Shown one piece after another: positions 8,414-16,461 of a DNA stretch of 16,873 nucleotides. Origin of the DNA: Actinomycetota bacterium (lineage in GTDB: Bacteria; Actinomycetota; Humimicrobiia; Humimicrobiales; Humimicrobiaceae); the NCBI GenBank assembly GCA_018400395.1, contig JAGYMN010000021.1, positions 1-16,873 of the forward strand. Reading direction: 5' to 3'. The notes under the pieces are model-generated. The model saw nothing but the letters and a program-made list of their open reading frames with translations, was not told where the DNA came from and ran no database searches. The number at the start of each line of letters is the position of its first letter. The stretch's first letter is position 1. The translations under genes were made by a program, and so were the position numbers.

Positions 8414-8445
8414 TTATGGAAATATATCCTGTCCTGTGTTTTATA

Positions 8446-8639
8446 ATAAAAGAGATACCCCATTTAGTCGTAGCCTCAGTTAATTTTGCGCCCTGCACTC
8501 AGCAGGTGGATGCTCGCCGGTCTGCTTTATAAGTCCCGGAATATATTCCGGGCATTTATGCTACAGCCAAAGAAAGAGCTTCCAATGTAATTTTGTTGGC
8601 ACAAAAAAATCTTCAGCTACGATATAAACAGAGTACCCG
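8446..8639 (-). ncRNA. ssrS: 6S RNA, regulator of housekeeping RNA polymerase
   Basis: 6S RNA mimics an open promoter and sequesters sigma-70/sigma-A RNA polymerase. The transcribed minus strand folds as a long rod. The closing stem pairs 8638-8625 with 8453-8466 (14 pairs, several G-U) and 8622-8615 with 8468-8475 (8 pairs). An internal bubble of about 8 bases per side follows, then UUUUGUGCC (8606-8598) pairs with GGCGCAAAA (8484-8492). A small hairpin CCUGC-UGAGU-GCAGG (8506-8492) lies on the 3' side of the bubble, as in known 6S RNAs. An irregular upper arm ends in a 7-pair hairpin (8552-8535) with a UAUA loop. The predicted length of about 195 nt is typical. A good promoter ends just before the 5' end, and a U-rich stretch follows the closing stem. 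A 6S gene near aspS also occurs in Bacillus (bsrA). The ends are approximate. Identification is from fold, promoter and location, without a covariance search. Confidence 0.82.
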
Positions 8640-8644
8640 GCTCG

Positions 8645-8673
8645 ATATTATCATAATTAAATTCTTTATTCAA
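8645..8673 (-). promoter_or_regulatory. Promoter of the 6S RNA gene
   Basis: On the minus strand TTGAAT (8668-8673) and TAATAT (8645-8650) are separated by exactly 17 bases, and TGA directly precedes the -10, giving an extended -10 motif. The predicted start, about 7 bases downstream near 8638, coincides with the first paired base of the RNA closing stem. A 15-base inverted repeat (8664-8678) covers the -35 element. Confidence 0.72.
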
Positions 8674-8678
8674 TAAAG
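8664..8678. repeat. Inverted repeat covering the -35 of the 6S RNA promoter
   Basis: The 15-base sequence CTTTATTCAATAAAG is a perfect palindrome around one central base. It contains the TTGAAT -35 hexamer of the 6S promoter and lies 30 bases after the aspS stop. It could be an operator or a weak hairpin at the end of the aspS transcript. No T-run follows it, so I do not call it a terminator. Confidence 0.5.
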
Positions 8679-8708
8679 CTGGAATCCTGTCAGAAAACCG
8701 GTATTTTT

Positions 8709-10505
8709 TTAATCCTCTTCTTCGGCAATAGTCTTTATAAATACTTCATCAAGCTGCTCCTTTTTTACATCTGAAGGAGAACCTGTCAAAAGACCTGCGC
8801 CTGACTGGGTTTTTGGAAAAGCTATAACATCCCTTATAGTATCAAGACCGGAAAGTATCATTACAAGACGGTCCATTCCAAGGGCAATTCCCCCATGAGG
8901 CGGGGCCCCATATGACAGAGCTTCTATGAGGAACCCAAAATTTTCTTTTACTGTTTTTTTATTTATATTTAAAAGTTTAAATATTCTTTGCTGGAGCGAT
9001 GCACTATTTATCCTTATAGAACCGCCGCCTATTTCCTGTCCATTAATTATTATGTCGTATGCCAGCGACCTGGCCTTAAGCGGTTCCTTCTCCAGTATTT
9101 TAATGCTTTTGCTATCAGGACTCGTAAACGGATGATGAACCGGACTCAGCCTTTTTTCTTTCTCATCCCATTCAAAAAGCGGAAAATCATATACCCAGAC
9201 TATCTCATAATCACCTTTTTTTGTAAGGCCCATCTTTTTTGCAAGATGTACCCTCAGGTCGCCAAGAACCCCACAGGAAGTTTTAAAATCTCCTGCTACT
9301 AAAAGTATTATGTTATTTTCTTTAAGGCTTAAAGTATTTATTAAAGCTTTTTTTTCATTATCTGATAGAAATTTAGCTATCGGTGACTGCATACTTCCAT
9401 CATCATTTACTTTTATCCATACAAGGCCTTCTGCTCCTGCTGATTTTGCGATATCTACAAGCCCGTCCAGATCCTTCCTTGCAAGTTTATTGTATTCAGG
9501 AACTACTATACATTTTATAAATCCTCCCGAATCTATCACTTTGTTAAATATTTTAAGACCGCTTTTTGAGAATATCCCGGTTATATCATTTATTTTAAGT
9601 CCATACCTTGTATCAGGCTTATCAGTCCCGTAATTTTCCATACTTTCATTCCAGCTTATCCTTTTAAATGGAGTTTCGATTTTCTTATTAATAACTTTTT
9701 TAAATATGTTTTCGAAAAGACCTTCAATGATATTTATGACATCACCAACTTCTACAAAAGTCATCTCAAGATCTATTTGTGTAAACTCCGGCTGCCTGTC
9801 CGCCCTTAGATCCTCATCCCTGAAGCATCTTGCTATCTGGTAAACCCTGTCAAATCCTGAAAACATTAAAATCTGCTTGAACAGCTGCGGTGATTGGGGA
9901 AGCGCATAGAACTTTCCTGGATTGATTCGGGATGGTACAAGGAAATCCCTTGCACCTTCGGGTGTACTTTTTGCAAGAATAGGTGTTTCTATCTCAACAA
10001 ATCCGTTTAGGCTAAAAAACTCCCTGGTTACTTCATTTATTTTGCTTCTTAACCTCAGACTTTTCTGCATCTTTTCAGTCCGGAGATCTATATAACGGTA
10101 TTTTAACCTTGTATTCTCATCAACCCTTTCACTATGTTCCAGCATGAATGGAGGCGTTTTTGACTCTGATAATATCCTGGTATCAGATATTATTATTTCT
10201 ATATCTCCAGTTTTGATAGAAGGGTTTATGGTTTCATCAGATCTTTTTCTTACCTTTCCGGCTGCCTGTATGACATATTCATTCCGTACTTTTTTCCCTT
10301 CTGTATATGCTCCCATATTATATTTTGGATCAAGTACAATCTGTACTATGCCTGAAAAATCTCTGAGATCGATAAATATTAATTTTCCGTGATCCCTCCT
10401 CTTATTAACCCATCCGCAAACAGAAACCTCTCTATTTATAAAATCTTTACTTAACTCGCTACAGAGGTTTGACCTCATTTTTGTACGGTATATTGAATCA
10501 TTCAT
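8709..10505 (-). CDS. aspS: Aspartyl-tRNA synthetase (possibly non-discriminating Asp/Asn)
   Basis: Class IIb synthetase that attaches aspartate to tRNA. The 598 residues match the bacterial-type length. An N-terminal OB-fold anticodon domain (about 10-115) has GWVNKRRDHG (31-40). The catalytic core has the flipping-loop region around 175-185, motif 2 ARCFRDEDLRADRQPEFTQ (225-243), the bacterial GAD insertion (about 290-420) and motif 3 GIALGMDRL (539-547). The GGGSIRIN segment (493-500) is conserved. The histidine in RDHG (H39) replaces the leucine of E. coli AspRS. In Pseudomonas this histidine is associated with enzymes that also charge tRNA-Asn. The start at 10505 is supported by AGGAG nine bases upstream. 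The second ATG at residue 10 aligns with the E. coli start but lacks a ribosome site. The gene overlaps the hisS end by 8 bases. Confidence 0.97.
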   Translation of the reverse strand: MNDSIYRTKMRSNLCSELSKDFINREVSVCGWVNKRRDHGKLIFIDLRDFSGIVQIVLDPKYNMGAYTEGKKVRNEYVIQAAGKVRKRSDETINPSIKTGDIEIIISDTRILSESKTPPFMLEHSERVDENTRLKYRYIDLRTEKMQKSLRLRSKINEVTREFFSLNGFVEIETPILAKSTPEGARDFLVPSRINPGKFYALPQSPQLFKQILMFSGFDRVYQIARCFRDEDLRADRQPEFTQIDLEMTFVEVGDVINIIEGLFENIFKKVINKKIETPFKRISWNESMENYGTDKPDTRYGLKINDITGIFSKSGLKIFNKVIDSGGFIKCIVVPEYNKLARKDLDGLVDIAKSAGAEGLVWIKVNDDGSMQSPIAKFLSDNEKKALINTLSLKENNIILLVAGDFKTSCGVLGDLRVHLAKKMGLTKKGDYEIVWVYDFPLFEWDEKEKRLSPVHHPFTSPDSKSIKILEKEPLKARSLAYDIIINGQEIGGGSIRINSASLQQRIFKLLNINKKTVKENFGFLIEALSYGAPPHGGIALGMDRLVMILSGLDTIRDVIAFPKTQSGAGLLTGSPSDVKKEQLDEVFIKTIAEEED

Positions 10506-11784
10506 TCTGATCTGCTCCTGTAATCCTTAAGACTTCCTTTACCAGATTATTCTTTTTTACCTTATATTGTTTAAAACTCTTAAGATCTTTTACGGTTATA
10601 ATATCATTTTTTACTTCTTCCTCACCGATTATAAGAGCCGTACTGAAACCTTTTTTCCCTGCCTTTTTAAGGGCGGAACCTATACCACTGGTTGAATAAT
10701 CTATGTCACATGCAATGTTAGAATTTCTTAGCTGTTTTAGAACATCTATTATGTAAGGCCCTGCATCTTCGGATAATGATATTATATATGACTTTGGTTT
10801 ATTCCTTATATCTGTATATTTTATCCCGAGCTGCCTCATTAGCAAAGCAGTACGGTCCATCCCTACGGCAAACCCTACAGCCGGCATGTCCGGTCCGTTG
10901 AAGTCAGCAAGAAGATTATCATAGCGCCCGCCTCCCCCGAGGGCGTTCTGGGCACTATTAAGATCATTTGATGCCATCTCAAATATTATACCTGTATAAT
11001 AATCAAAACCTCTTACCAGATCGTCAGATATTGTATAATTGATTGAAAGATCTGAAATAATGCTTATTAATTCTTTAAAATGCTTACTGCAGTTTTTACA
11101 CAGGTAATCCTTTATTTTCGGACCTTCAGAAACAATTTTTTTGCAGCTTTTAATCTTACAGTCAAATATTCTTAAAGGGTTGACCTTAAAACGCCTCTGA
11201 CAGTCGGCACAGAGATAATCAAGTCTTGGTTCTATGTATTCCCTGAATATTTTAATATAGTTATTTCTACACTTACTGCACCCGATAGTATTTATCTTCA
11301 GAATAAGGTTTTTAAACCCGAGTCTTTTAAATATTTCATTTAAAAGCCATATAATTTCTGCATCCAGAATTGTGCTGCTGCTGCCAAGTGCCTCTACTCC
11401 CAGCTGCCAGAACTCGCGCATCCTTCCCTTTTGTGGTCTTTCATAGCGAAACATATTACCTATGTAAAAGAGTTTTAGCGGTATATTCTCGGGCACAAGC
11501 ATCTTTTTTTCCACAACTGATCTTACTACTGGAGCAGTACCCTCGGGCCTGAGTGTAAGTGACCTGCCTTTCCTATCCGGGAAAGTGTACATCTCTTTGT
11601 GAACAATGTCCGTAGATTCTCCTATGCTTCTTGAAAAAACTTCCGTGTACTCAAAGGCAGGAGTGATTATCTCTTCAAAATTAAATATATCAAAGAGCTC
11701 CCTCGCTGTAGAAATTATAAAGTCCCTGTATTTTATATATTCACCATAAATATCTGCCGTACCACGCGGTGAGTTAACTGACAA
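10498..11784 (-). CDS. hisS: Histidyl-tRNA synthetase
   Basis: Class IIa synthetase that charges tRNA-His. The 428 residues are normal length. Motif 1 region PRGTADIYG is at 6-14, and LTLRPEGTAPVVRS (76-89) binds the adenylate. Motif 2 MFRYERPQKGRMREFWQLG spans 111-129. The histidine-specific LVRGFDYYTG is at 256-265, followed by GGGGRYDNL (283-291) and motif 3 GFAVGMDR (304-311). The C-terminal anticodon domain covers about 330-428. Between 169 and 232 there are eight cysteines in four pairs (169/172, 192/195, 209/214, 229/232) in the insertion domain, as in many Firmicute-type HisRSs and unlike E. coli, suggesting metal binding. The start is TTG (11782-11784), with AAAGGCGG ending about six bases upstream; no in-frame ATG gives a better N-terminus. 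HisZ paralogues lack these intact motifs. Confidence 0.97.
   Translation of the reverse strand: MSVNSPRGTADIYGEYIKYRDFIISTARELFDIFNFEEIITPAFEYTEVFSRSIGESTDIVHKEMYTFPDRKGRSLTLRPEGTAPVVRSVVEKKMLVPENIPLKLFYIGNMFRYERPQKGRMREFWQLGVEALGSSSTILDAEIIWLLNEIFKRLGFKNLILKINTIGCSKCRNNYIKIFREYIEPRLDYLCADCQRRFKVNPLRIFDCKIKSCKKIVSEGPKIKDYLCKNCSKHFKELISIISDLSINYTISDDLVRGFDYYTGIIFEMASNDLNSAQNALGGGGRYDNLLADFNGPDMPAVGFAVGMDRTALLMRQLGIKYTDIRNKPKSYIISLSEDAGPYIIDVLKQLRNSNIACDIDYSTSGIGSALKKAGKKGFSTALIIGEEEVKNDIITVKDLKSFKQYKVKKNNLVKEVLRITGADQNE
10515..10519 (-). promoter_or_regulatory. Shine-Dalgarno deciding the aspS start
   Basis: AGGAG on the minus strand lies nine bases before the ATG at 10503-10505. The alternative ATG nine codons later, which aligns with the usual AspRS N-terminus, has no such site. 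I therefore chose the upstream start even though it overlaps hisS. Confidence 0.65.
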
Positions 11785-11811
11785 TATTTCCGCCTTTCAT
11801 CCTGTAATGTT

Positions 11812-12441
11812 TCATGAACCGATTATGCTGTCCCTTAGATAATAATTATTTTCTTTCTCGTATTTAAGATCCGTTTCTGGACCGTGTCCGGGATTTATAA
11901 TAAAATTTTTATCTATTCTTTTTATTTTTAAAAGTGATTTTTTCATCTGTTGAATATCCCCGCCTACAAGATCCGTCCTTCCTATAGATCCTTTAAAAAT
12001 AAGGTCCCCCGTAAAAAGAGTATTTTCTATTTTTAAAGTAATGCTGCCCGGGCTGTGGCCGGGTGTTTTTATTATATATATCCCATTCTCATTAAAATAC
12101 TCAATATCATCACCATTTATAAGATTATAAGTTTTTAATGATAAATTATTTTCGCCAAAAAATGAAGAGCCGTTCTTTAAAGGGTCCGTCACTGTTTCTT
12201 CTTCATCAGGGTCTATATAAAATGGTATGCCATAGTTTTTTACAATTTCCTCAACCGCCCCAATATGATCAAAATGCCCATGCGTATTTATTATCATATC
12301 AGGTTTTATAGAGTTTGATCCCAGAAATCTTTCTATTACAGAAGCTTCCGCACCCGGGTCTACAATAAAACTTATATTTTTCAATCTGACTATATAGCAG
12401 TTCGCTGCCAGCCGGCCGAGTGTTAGTTTATATATTTTCAT
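11812..12441 (-). CDS. Metallo-beta-lactamase-fold hydrolase, glyoxalase II-like (YcbL type)
   Basis: Cytoplasmic metal-dependent hydrolase of 209 residues. The N-terminus NCYIV (14-18) and FIVDPGAE (25-32) are typical of the glyoxalase II-like group. The metal-binding THGHFDH spans 53-59 (H54, H56, D58, H59). The remaining ligands are H129 in TPGHSPGS, D146 in FTGDLIF and H186 in NPGHGPET. GSIGRTD (151-157) is characteristic of the YcbL/GloB-like subfamily. The protein lacks the C-terminal helical domain of classic glyoxalase II that binds glutathione, so S-lactoylglutathione may not be its natural substrate. It starts three bases after the rsh stop and precedes hisS, a placement common in Actinobacteria. 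It is most likely a general thioesterase; the substrate is unknown. Confidence 0.9.
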   Translation of the reverse strand: MKIYKLTLGRLAANCYIVRLKNISFIVDPGAEASVIERFLGSNSIKPDMIINTHGHFDHIGAVEEIVKNYGIPFYIDPDEEETVTDPLKNGSSFFGENNLSLKTYNLINGDDIEYFNENGIYIIKTPGHSPGSITLKIENTLFTGDLIFKGSIGRTDLVGGDIQQMKKSLLKIKRIDKNFIINPGHGPETDLKYEKENNYYLRDSIIGS

Positions 12442-12444
12442 ATT

Positions 12445-14658
12445 TTATTTTCCAGGTGTTATTCTGAAAGCATCATAGACGGAATCTATCTGCCTTATAT
12501 TATTTATGACATCCTTCAGTATATATTTATTATTTATTTCTATCAGGAACCTGAATTTTATATGGCCCGCCTGATCTACCTTAAGGGAATTAGCCCTCAG
12601 GATATTTAGATCATATTCACTGATAGCGTTTGTTATGTCCCTTAACAGCTTTGTCCTGTCAATTGCTTCTATCTGTATCTCGGAATTAAATTTTTCCGGA
12701 GCCCTGCTGTCCCAGCTTACCTCTATGAACCTTTCACTGTCCCTTTTCATAAGTGTTTTGACATTCTTACAGTCACTCCTGTGCACGGATATCCCCTTCC
12801 CTCTTGATATGTAACCGACTATTCTATCCCCGGGTACGGGATTACAGCATTTTGCCATGGTAACAAGTACTTCTTTCATGCCCTTTACTTTTATTCCGCT
12901 CCTTGACTCCCTGGTCTCCTCTCTCTCCTTAATATCCTCTATCTTTAATTCCTGTTTTTCTTCAGCCTGCGACAGCTTTTTGATAACTCTGGTAAATACC
13001 TGATGAGCAGAGACCTTATGTGAACCTATGCTCCTGAAAAGCGTATCTGCACTGTCAAAATTCATGTCCCTGGCAACGTCTTCAAATATATTATTTTTAA
13101 CAGTTTTAAAGGAAAGACTGTTTTTTCTCAGTATTTTTAGCATTATTTCGCGGCCTGAATTATATGTTTCCTGCCTCTGTTCTCTTGAAAACCACTGTCT
13201 TATTTTATTCTTTGCTCTTGAAGTCTTTACCAGGTTAAGCCAGTCCCTGGAGGGACCTTTTGGGCTTTTTGACACAATAATTTCAATAATATCACCATTT
13301 TCAAGAGTACTTTCTATCGGCACCATTACTCCATTAACTTTTGCCCCTATGGCATTATGTCCAATATCAGTATGTATTGTGTATGCAAAGTCTATTGGTG
13401 TTGCCCCCCTGGGCAAATTTATTACCCTGCCCTTAGGTGTGAATACAAAGACTTCCTCTTCGAAAAGATCAAGCTTAAGTGATTCCATGTATTCCTGTGG
13501 GTCTTTCAACTCTTTCTGCCAGTCAAGAAGCTGTCTTATCCAGGCAACTCTCTTATCAAACTCTGACAGCCTGAAACCGCTTTCCTTATATTTATAATGC
13601 GAGGCTATTCCGTATTCTGCTACCCTGTGCATCTCATAGGTTCTTATCTGCACTTCAAGTGGTTTTCCTTTTAATCCTATTACAGTAGTATGCAGTGATT
13701 GGTACATATTGAATTTTGGATTTGCAATAAAGTCCTTAAACCTTCCTGGTATTGGCTTCCAGAGAGAATGTATTATTCCAAGTGCGGCATAACAGCTCTT
13801 TATATCATCAACTATTATCCTTATGGCCAGTACATCGTAAATGTCATCAAATTTTCTGTTCTGTCCGGTTATCTTATTATATATGCTGTAATATGATTTA
13901 ACCCTTCCGCTTATATCTGATGAGATACTGACTTCTTCCAGCTTTTCACTAACAAGACCTATCACTTCATCAACCAGGGATTTCCTTTCTCTTATCCTTT
14001 CATTAACCATATCTTTTATTTTCCTGTATTCCTTTTGATGAAGGTATTTGAAGGATAGGTCTTCCAGTTCGGATTTTATCTGGTATATACCAAGTCTGTG
14101 TGCAATAGGTGCATAGACCTCGAGTGTTTCTTTTGCAATTTTATCCCTCTTTTCTTTATCAAGTGGAGACAGGGTCCTCATATTATGCAGCCTGTCGGCA
14201 AGTTTCACGAGTATAATCCTTACATCCTCTGACATTGCTATTATCATTTTCCTTATATTGTTTACCTGCTGTTCTTCCCTTGTATTAAACACAAGTTTGT
14301 CAAGTTTTGTGACGCCGTTTATTATTCGTGCTATGCTGTTTCCGAATTCCTCTGTAATTTTTTCAAGGCTGTATTCTGTATCTTCAACTACATCATGAAG
14401 AATTGCAGATACAATGGATGTCTGGTCCATTTCAATTTCTGCAAGTATCATTGCAACCTTAAGGGGATGTATTATGAAGGGCTCGCCTGATTTGCGAAAC
14501 TGTTCCTGGTGATATTTTTTTGCGGTATTATATGCTTTGGACATAAGCTTTTCATCAATGCTATCATTATAGCCCTTTACTTTCTTCATAAGTTCATTAA
14601 AAAGATTATCGCTGTCAATTACCCTGCTTGTACTTTTTGTATTCTTATTCATACTCAT
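12445..14658 (-). CDS. rel: Bifunctional (p)ppGpp synthetase/hydrolase, long RSH (Rel)
   Basis: Controls the stringent response by making and degrading (p)ppGpp. The 737 residues show the full long-RSH architecture. The HD hydrolase has H64 and the HDVVEDT motif (88-94). The synthetase domain has GRVKSYYSIYNKI (251-263), the YQSLHTTV block (319-326) and EVQIRT (335-340). The TGS domain (about 402-462, VFTPKG) follows, then a helical region, the zinc-finger-like segment with the CC pair (604-605) and C630, and a C-terminal ACT domain (about 660-737). RFKD at 306-309 is the RXKD form found in bifunctional Rel enzymes rather than the EXDD of RelA, so with an intact HD motif both activities are expected. 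It has its own candidate promoter. The ATG at 14658 is followed by another at codon 3, so the exact start is uncertain by two residues. Confidence 0.97.
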   Translation of the reverse strand: MSMNKNTKSTSRVIDSDNLFNELMKKVKGYNDSIDEKLMSKAYNTAKKYHQEQFRKSGEPFIIHPLKVAMILAEIEMDQTSIVSAILHDVVEDTEYSLEKITEEFGNSIARIINGVTKLDKLVFNTREEQQVNNIRKMIIAMSEDVRIILVKLADRLHNMRTLSPLDKEKRDKIAKETLEVYAPIAHRLGIYQIKSELEDLSFKYLHQKEYRKIKDMVNERIRERKSLVDEVIGLVSEKLEEVSISSDISGRVKSYYSIYNKITGQNRKFDDIYDVLAIRIIVDDIKSCYAALGIIHSLWKPIPGRFKDFIANPKFNMYQSLHTTVIGLKGKPLEVQIRTYEMHRVAEYGIASHYKYKESGFRLSEFDKRVAWIRQLLDWQKELKDPQEYMESLKLDLFEEEVFVFTPKGRVINLPRGATPIDFAYTIHTDIGHNAIGAKVNGVMVPIESTLENGDIIEIIVSKSPKGPSRDWLNLVKTSRAKNKIRQWFSREQRQETYNSGREIMLKILRKNSLSFKTVKNNIFEDVARDMNFDSADTLFRSIGSHKVSAHQVFTRVIKKLSQAEEKQELKIEDIKEREETRESRSGIKVKGMKEVLVTMAKCCNPVPGDRIVGYISRGKGISVHRSDCKNVKTLMKRDSERFIEVSWDSRAPEKFNSEIQIEAIDRTKLLRDITNAISEYDLNILRANSLKVDQAGHIKFRFLIEINNKYILKDVINNIRQIDSVYDAFRITPGK

Positions 14659-14707
14659 AATCTATCTCTGCATATAGAAAGACACTTTTTTTCAGGAAGT
14701 TATTGTT

Positions 14708-14736
14708 ATTATAGAACATTTTTAGATTCTTCTAAA
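14708..14736 (-). promoter_or_regulatory. Candidate promoter of rsh
   Basis: A perfect TATAAT -10 (14708-14713) lies 17 bases after a weak -35 TTTAGA (14731-14736) on the minus strand, 49 bases before the rsh ATG. The -35 overlaps the recJ stop codon. An 18-base inverted repeat fills most of the spacer, so the promoter could be regulated. It would give rsh and the genes after it a start independent of secF-recJ. Confidence 0.55.
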
Positions 14737-14737
14737 A
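14720..14737. repeat. Inverted repeat inside the rsh promoter spacer
   Basis: Two 7-base arms, TTTTAGA and TCTAAAA on the minus strand, are perfect complements around AGAA. The repeat runs from the -35 into the spacer of the candidate rsh promoter. This is a position where a dimeric repressor would block polymerase. It could also be a hairpin at the end of the secF-recJ message, but there is no T-run after it. Confidence 0.5.
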
Positions 14738-16459
14738 TAGGTCCCTTAAAACAAGCTGTATGCTTTTATCTCCACCCCATGTATTAAATTGTAGATTGTA
14801 CAGGATGCTTATCTTTTTTTTACTTACCAGGGTATCCCTTTTGCGGTCGTCTATATTAAAAATTATACCCTCAAAAGTTACGTTCCCGTTTTCCAGTACT
14901 ATTTTCATATGTCTTCCGTCTTTTAATTTATAAATCCTGCATACGCTGCAGTCTCTGGATAGAAAAGACGGTTTCGGATTCCCTGTCCCAAATGGTTTTA
15001 GGAGTGACAGCTCGTCTACGAATTCAGCATCTAAGTCGTTAAAACCCACTTCAATATCATATTCATATTTTTTTGATATTATTTTTTCTGTAATCAGCGT
15101 AGCTGCTATCTCTGACATGCTTTCGCAAAACTCTTTAAATTTTTTTAAATCCATTGTTATGCCGCATGCCATATCATGTCCTCCGAATTTGTTAAAAAGG
15201 TCCTCAAGCTTTTTAAGATTCCGGTAAAGATCAAAGCCGGGAATGCTTCTTCCGGATCCTTTTAGGACCCCGTTTCTCTCCCTGAAAAGTATTGCTGGTA
15301 TATTGAATCTTTTTACAATATCCGAAGCAGCAATACCTAATATGCCTTCGTTCCATTCAGTTGATTTTGCAATAAATATTTTATTTACCTGTATTATCTC
15401 ATCAAAATTATACTTTAATAATATCTCATCTATTACTCTTCTCTGTATTTCCTGTCTTTCACTGTTGTATCTACACAGGTTTTCTGCTAAAAAAGAGCAG
15501 TCTTTACGGTCATCGGAAAGAAGTTTAAAACTTTCCATTGCATTTTTAATCCTTCCAGCTGCATTTATTCTTGGAGCAATAACAAACCCGACCTCAAACT
15601 CTCCTATACTATTTTTACCCGGGACAGCTGCATCTATAAGTGCCCTCAATCCTCTGTTCGAGCTATTTCCTATCCTATCCAGACCCTTCTTAACAATTAA
15701 TCTGTTTTCGCCTGTAAGGGGCATAACATCTGCTATTGTAGAGACTGCAACAAGATCTAAAAGTGAACTTAAGTAATCTTTTTTAAATAATTTTTTCCAT
15801 CCTGCATCAAGGCTCCTCAAAGCTGCTATTAAAAATTTAAAAGTCACACCACCTCCGCTGAGTTCCTTAAAGGGATATGATGAATAAGGTAATTTAGGAT
15901 TGACTATTATATATTTTTCATTATTAACATATTTATCCAGTGAGGGATTATGGTGGTCGCATGCTATTACATCCGGTGCATCCTTATTATTTTTTACATA
16001 TTCCTGTGTTTCTATATTATTGGTGCCGCAGTCAACACTTATTAAAAGATCTATACTGCCTTTTATGCTTTTAATAAACTTTATTCCTAGATCGTAGCCC
16101 TCTAAAATCCGGTCAGGAATATGTATCTCTGCCTGTATTTTTAACAATTTTAAAAAATTATGGACCATTACAGAGCTTATTATACCGTCTGCATCATAGT
16201 CGCCGAAAATAAGGATCTTCTCTTTTGATTCAATTGCCCTGACAAATCTATCTACACCTTCTTTCATGCCAGGAATCAAAAATGGATCATGTAGTTCTTT
16301 TATGGAAGGCCTTGTAAAGTTCTCTGCCTCACCATTAGTTTTCAGTCCTCTTAGAAGCAGCAGTTTTGAAAACAGCGGACTTAACCCACGAAAAGCTTTT
16401 TTATCAGCGGTTTTTATTGCTGGATTCCTGATTATCCAATTATCCGGAATAACTGACAT
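14732..16459 (-). CDS. recJ: Single-stranded-DNA-specific exonuclease RecJ
   Basis: 5'-3' single-strand exonuclease of the DHH superfamily, acting in RecF-pathway recombination, mismatch repair and base excision repair. The 575 residues are normal length. Motif I is GDYDADG (86-92), followed by SVDCG (141-145) and the DHH motif CDHH (167-170). The family block APRINAAGR is at 295-303. The DHHA1 domain has SGRSIPGFDL (402-411) and GGHDMACG (426-433), where E. coli-type enzymes have GGHAMAAG. A C-terminal OB-fold region (about 470-575) completes it. It starts two bases after the secF stop, with only a weak ribosome site, and is very likely co-transcribed with secF. Bacillus has the same secDF-recJ order, with apt next; no apt lies here. 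Confidence 0.96.
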   Translation of the reverse strand: MSVIPDNWIIRNPAIKTADKKAFRGLSPLFSKLLLLRGLKTNGEAENFTRPSIKELHDPFLIPGMKEGVDRFVRAIESKEKILIFGDYDADGIISSVMVHNFLKLLKIQAEIHIPDRILEGYDLGIKFIKSIKGSIDLLISVDCGTNNIETQEYVKNNKDAPDVIACDHHNPSLDKYVNNEKYIIVNPKLPYSSYPFKELSGGGVTFKFLIAALRSLDAGWKKLFKKDYLSSLLDLVAVSTIADVMPLTGENRLIVKKGLDRIGNSSNRGLRALIDAAVPGKNSIGEFEVGFVIAPRINAAGRIKNAMESFKLLSDDRKDCSFLAENLCRYNSERQEIQRRVIDEILLKYNFDEIIQVNKIFIAKSTEWNEGILGIAASDIVKRFNIPAILFRERNGVLKGSGRSIPGFDLYRNLKKLEDLFNKFGGHDMACGITMDLKKFKEFCESMSEIAATLITEKIISKKYEYDIEVGFNDLDAEFVDELSLLKPFGTGNPKPSFLSRDCSVCRIYKLKDGRHMKIVLENGNVTFEGIIFNIDDRKRDTLVSKKKISILYNLQFNTWGGDKSIQLVLRDLF

Positions 16460-16461
16460 CT

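Noticed and set aside
8414..8445. Possible T-box or other tRNA-sensing leader in front of alaS
   Set aside because: Only about 30 bases separate the predicted 6S RNA from the ATG. No T-box sequence or specifier-loop structure is visible, and the upstream structure is explained by 6S RNA.
8530..8556. An 18-base perfect palindrome (8535-8552) as a free-standing operator or terminator
   Set aside because: It fits as the apical hairpin of the 6S RNA rod, and no T-run follows it.
11776..11800. A short ATG-started frame (8 codons) overlapping the hisS TTG start
   Set aside because: It could be a leader peptide, but its ribosome site would be too close to the ATG and it contains no histidine run, so attenuation is not supported.
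13028..13597. A 189-codon open frame on the plus strand inside rsh
   Set aside because: It is antisense to the strongly conserved TGS and helical regions of Rel, its translation resembles no family I know, and it has no ribosome site.
15243..15776. A 177-codon plus-strand open frame inside recJ
   Set aside because: It is antisense to conserved RecJ motifs. Its serine- and leucine-rich translation is what the reverse of an AT-rich gene gives.
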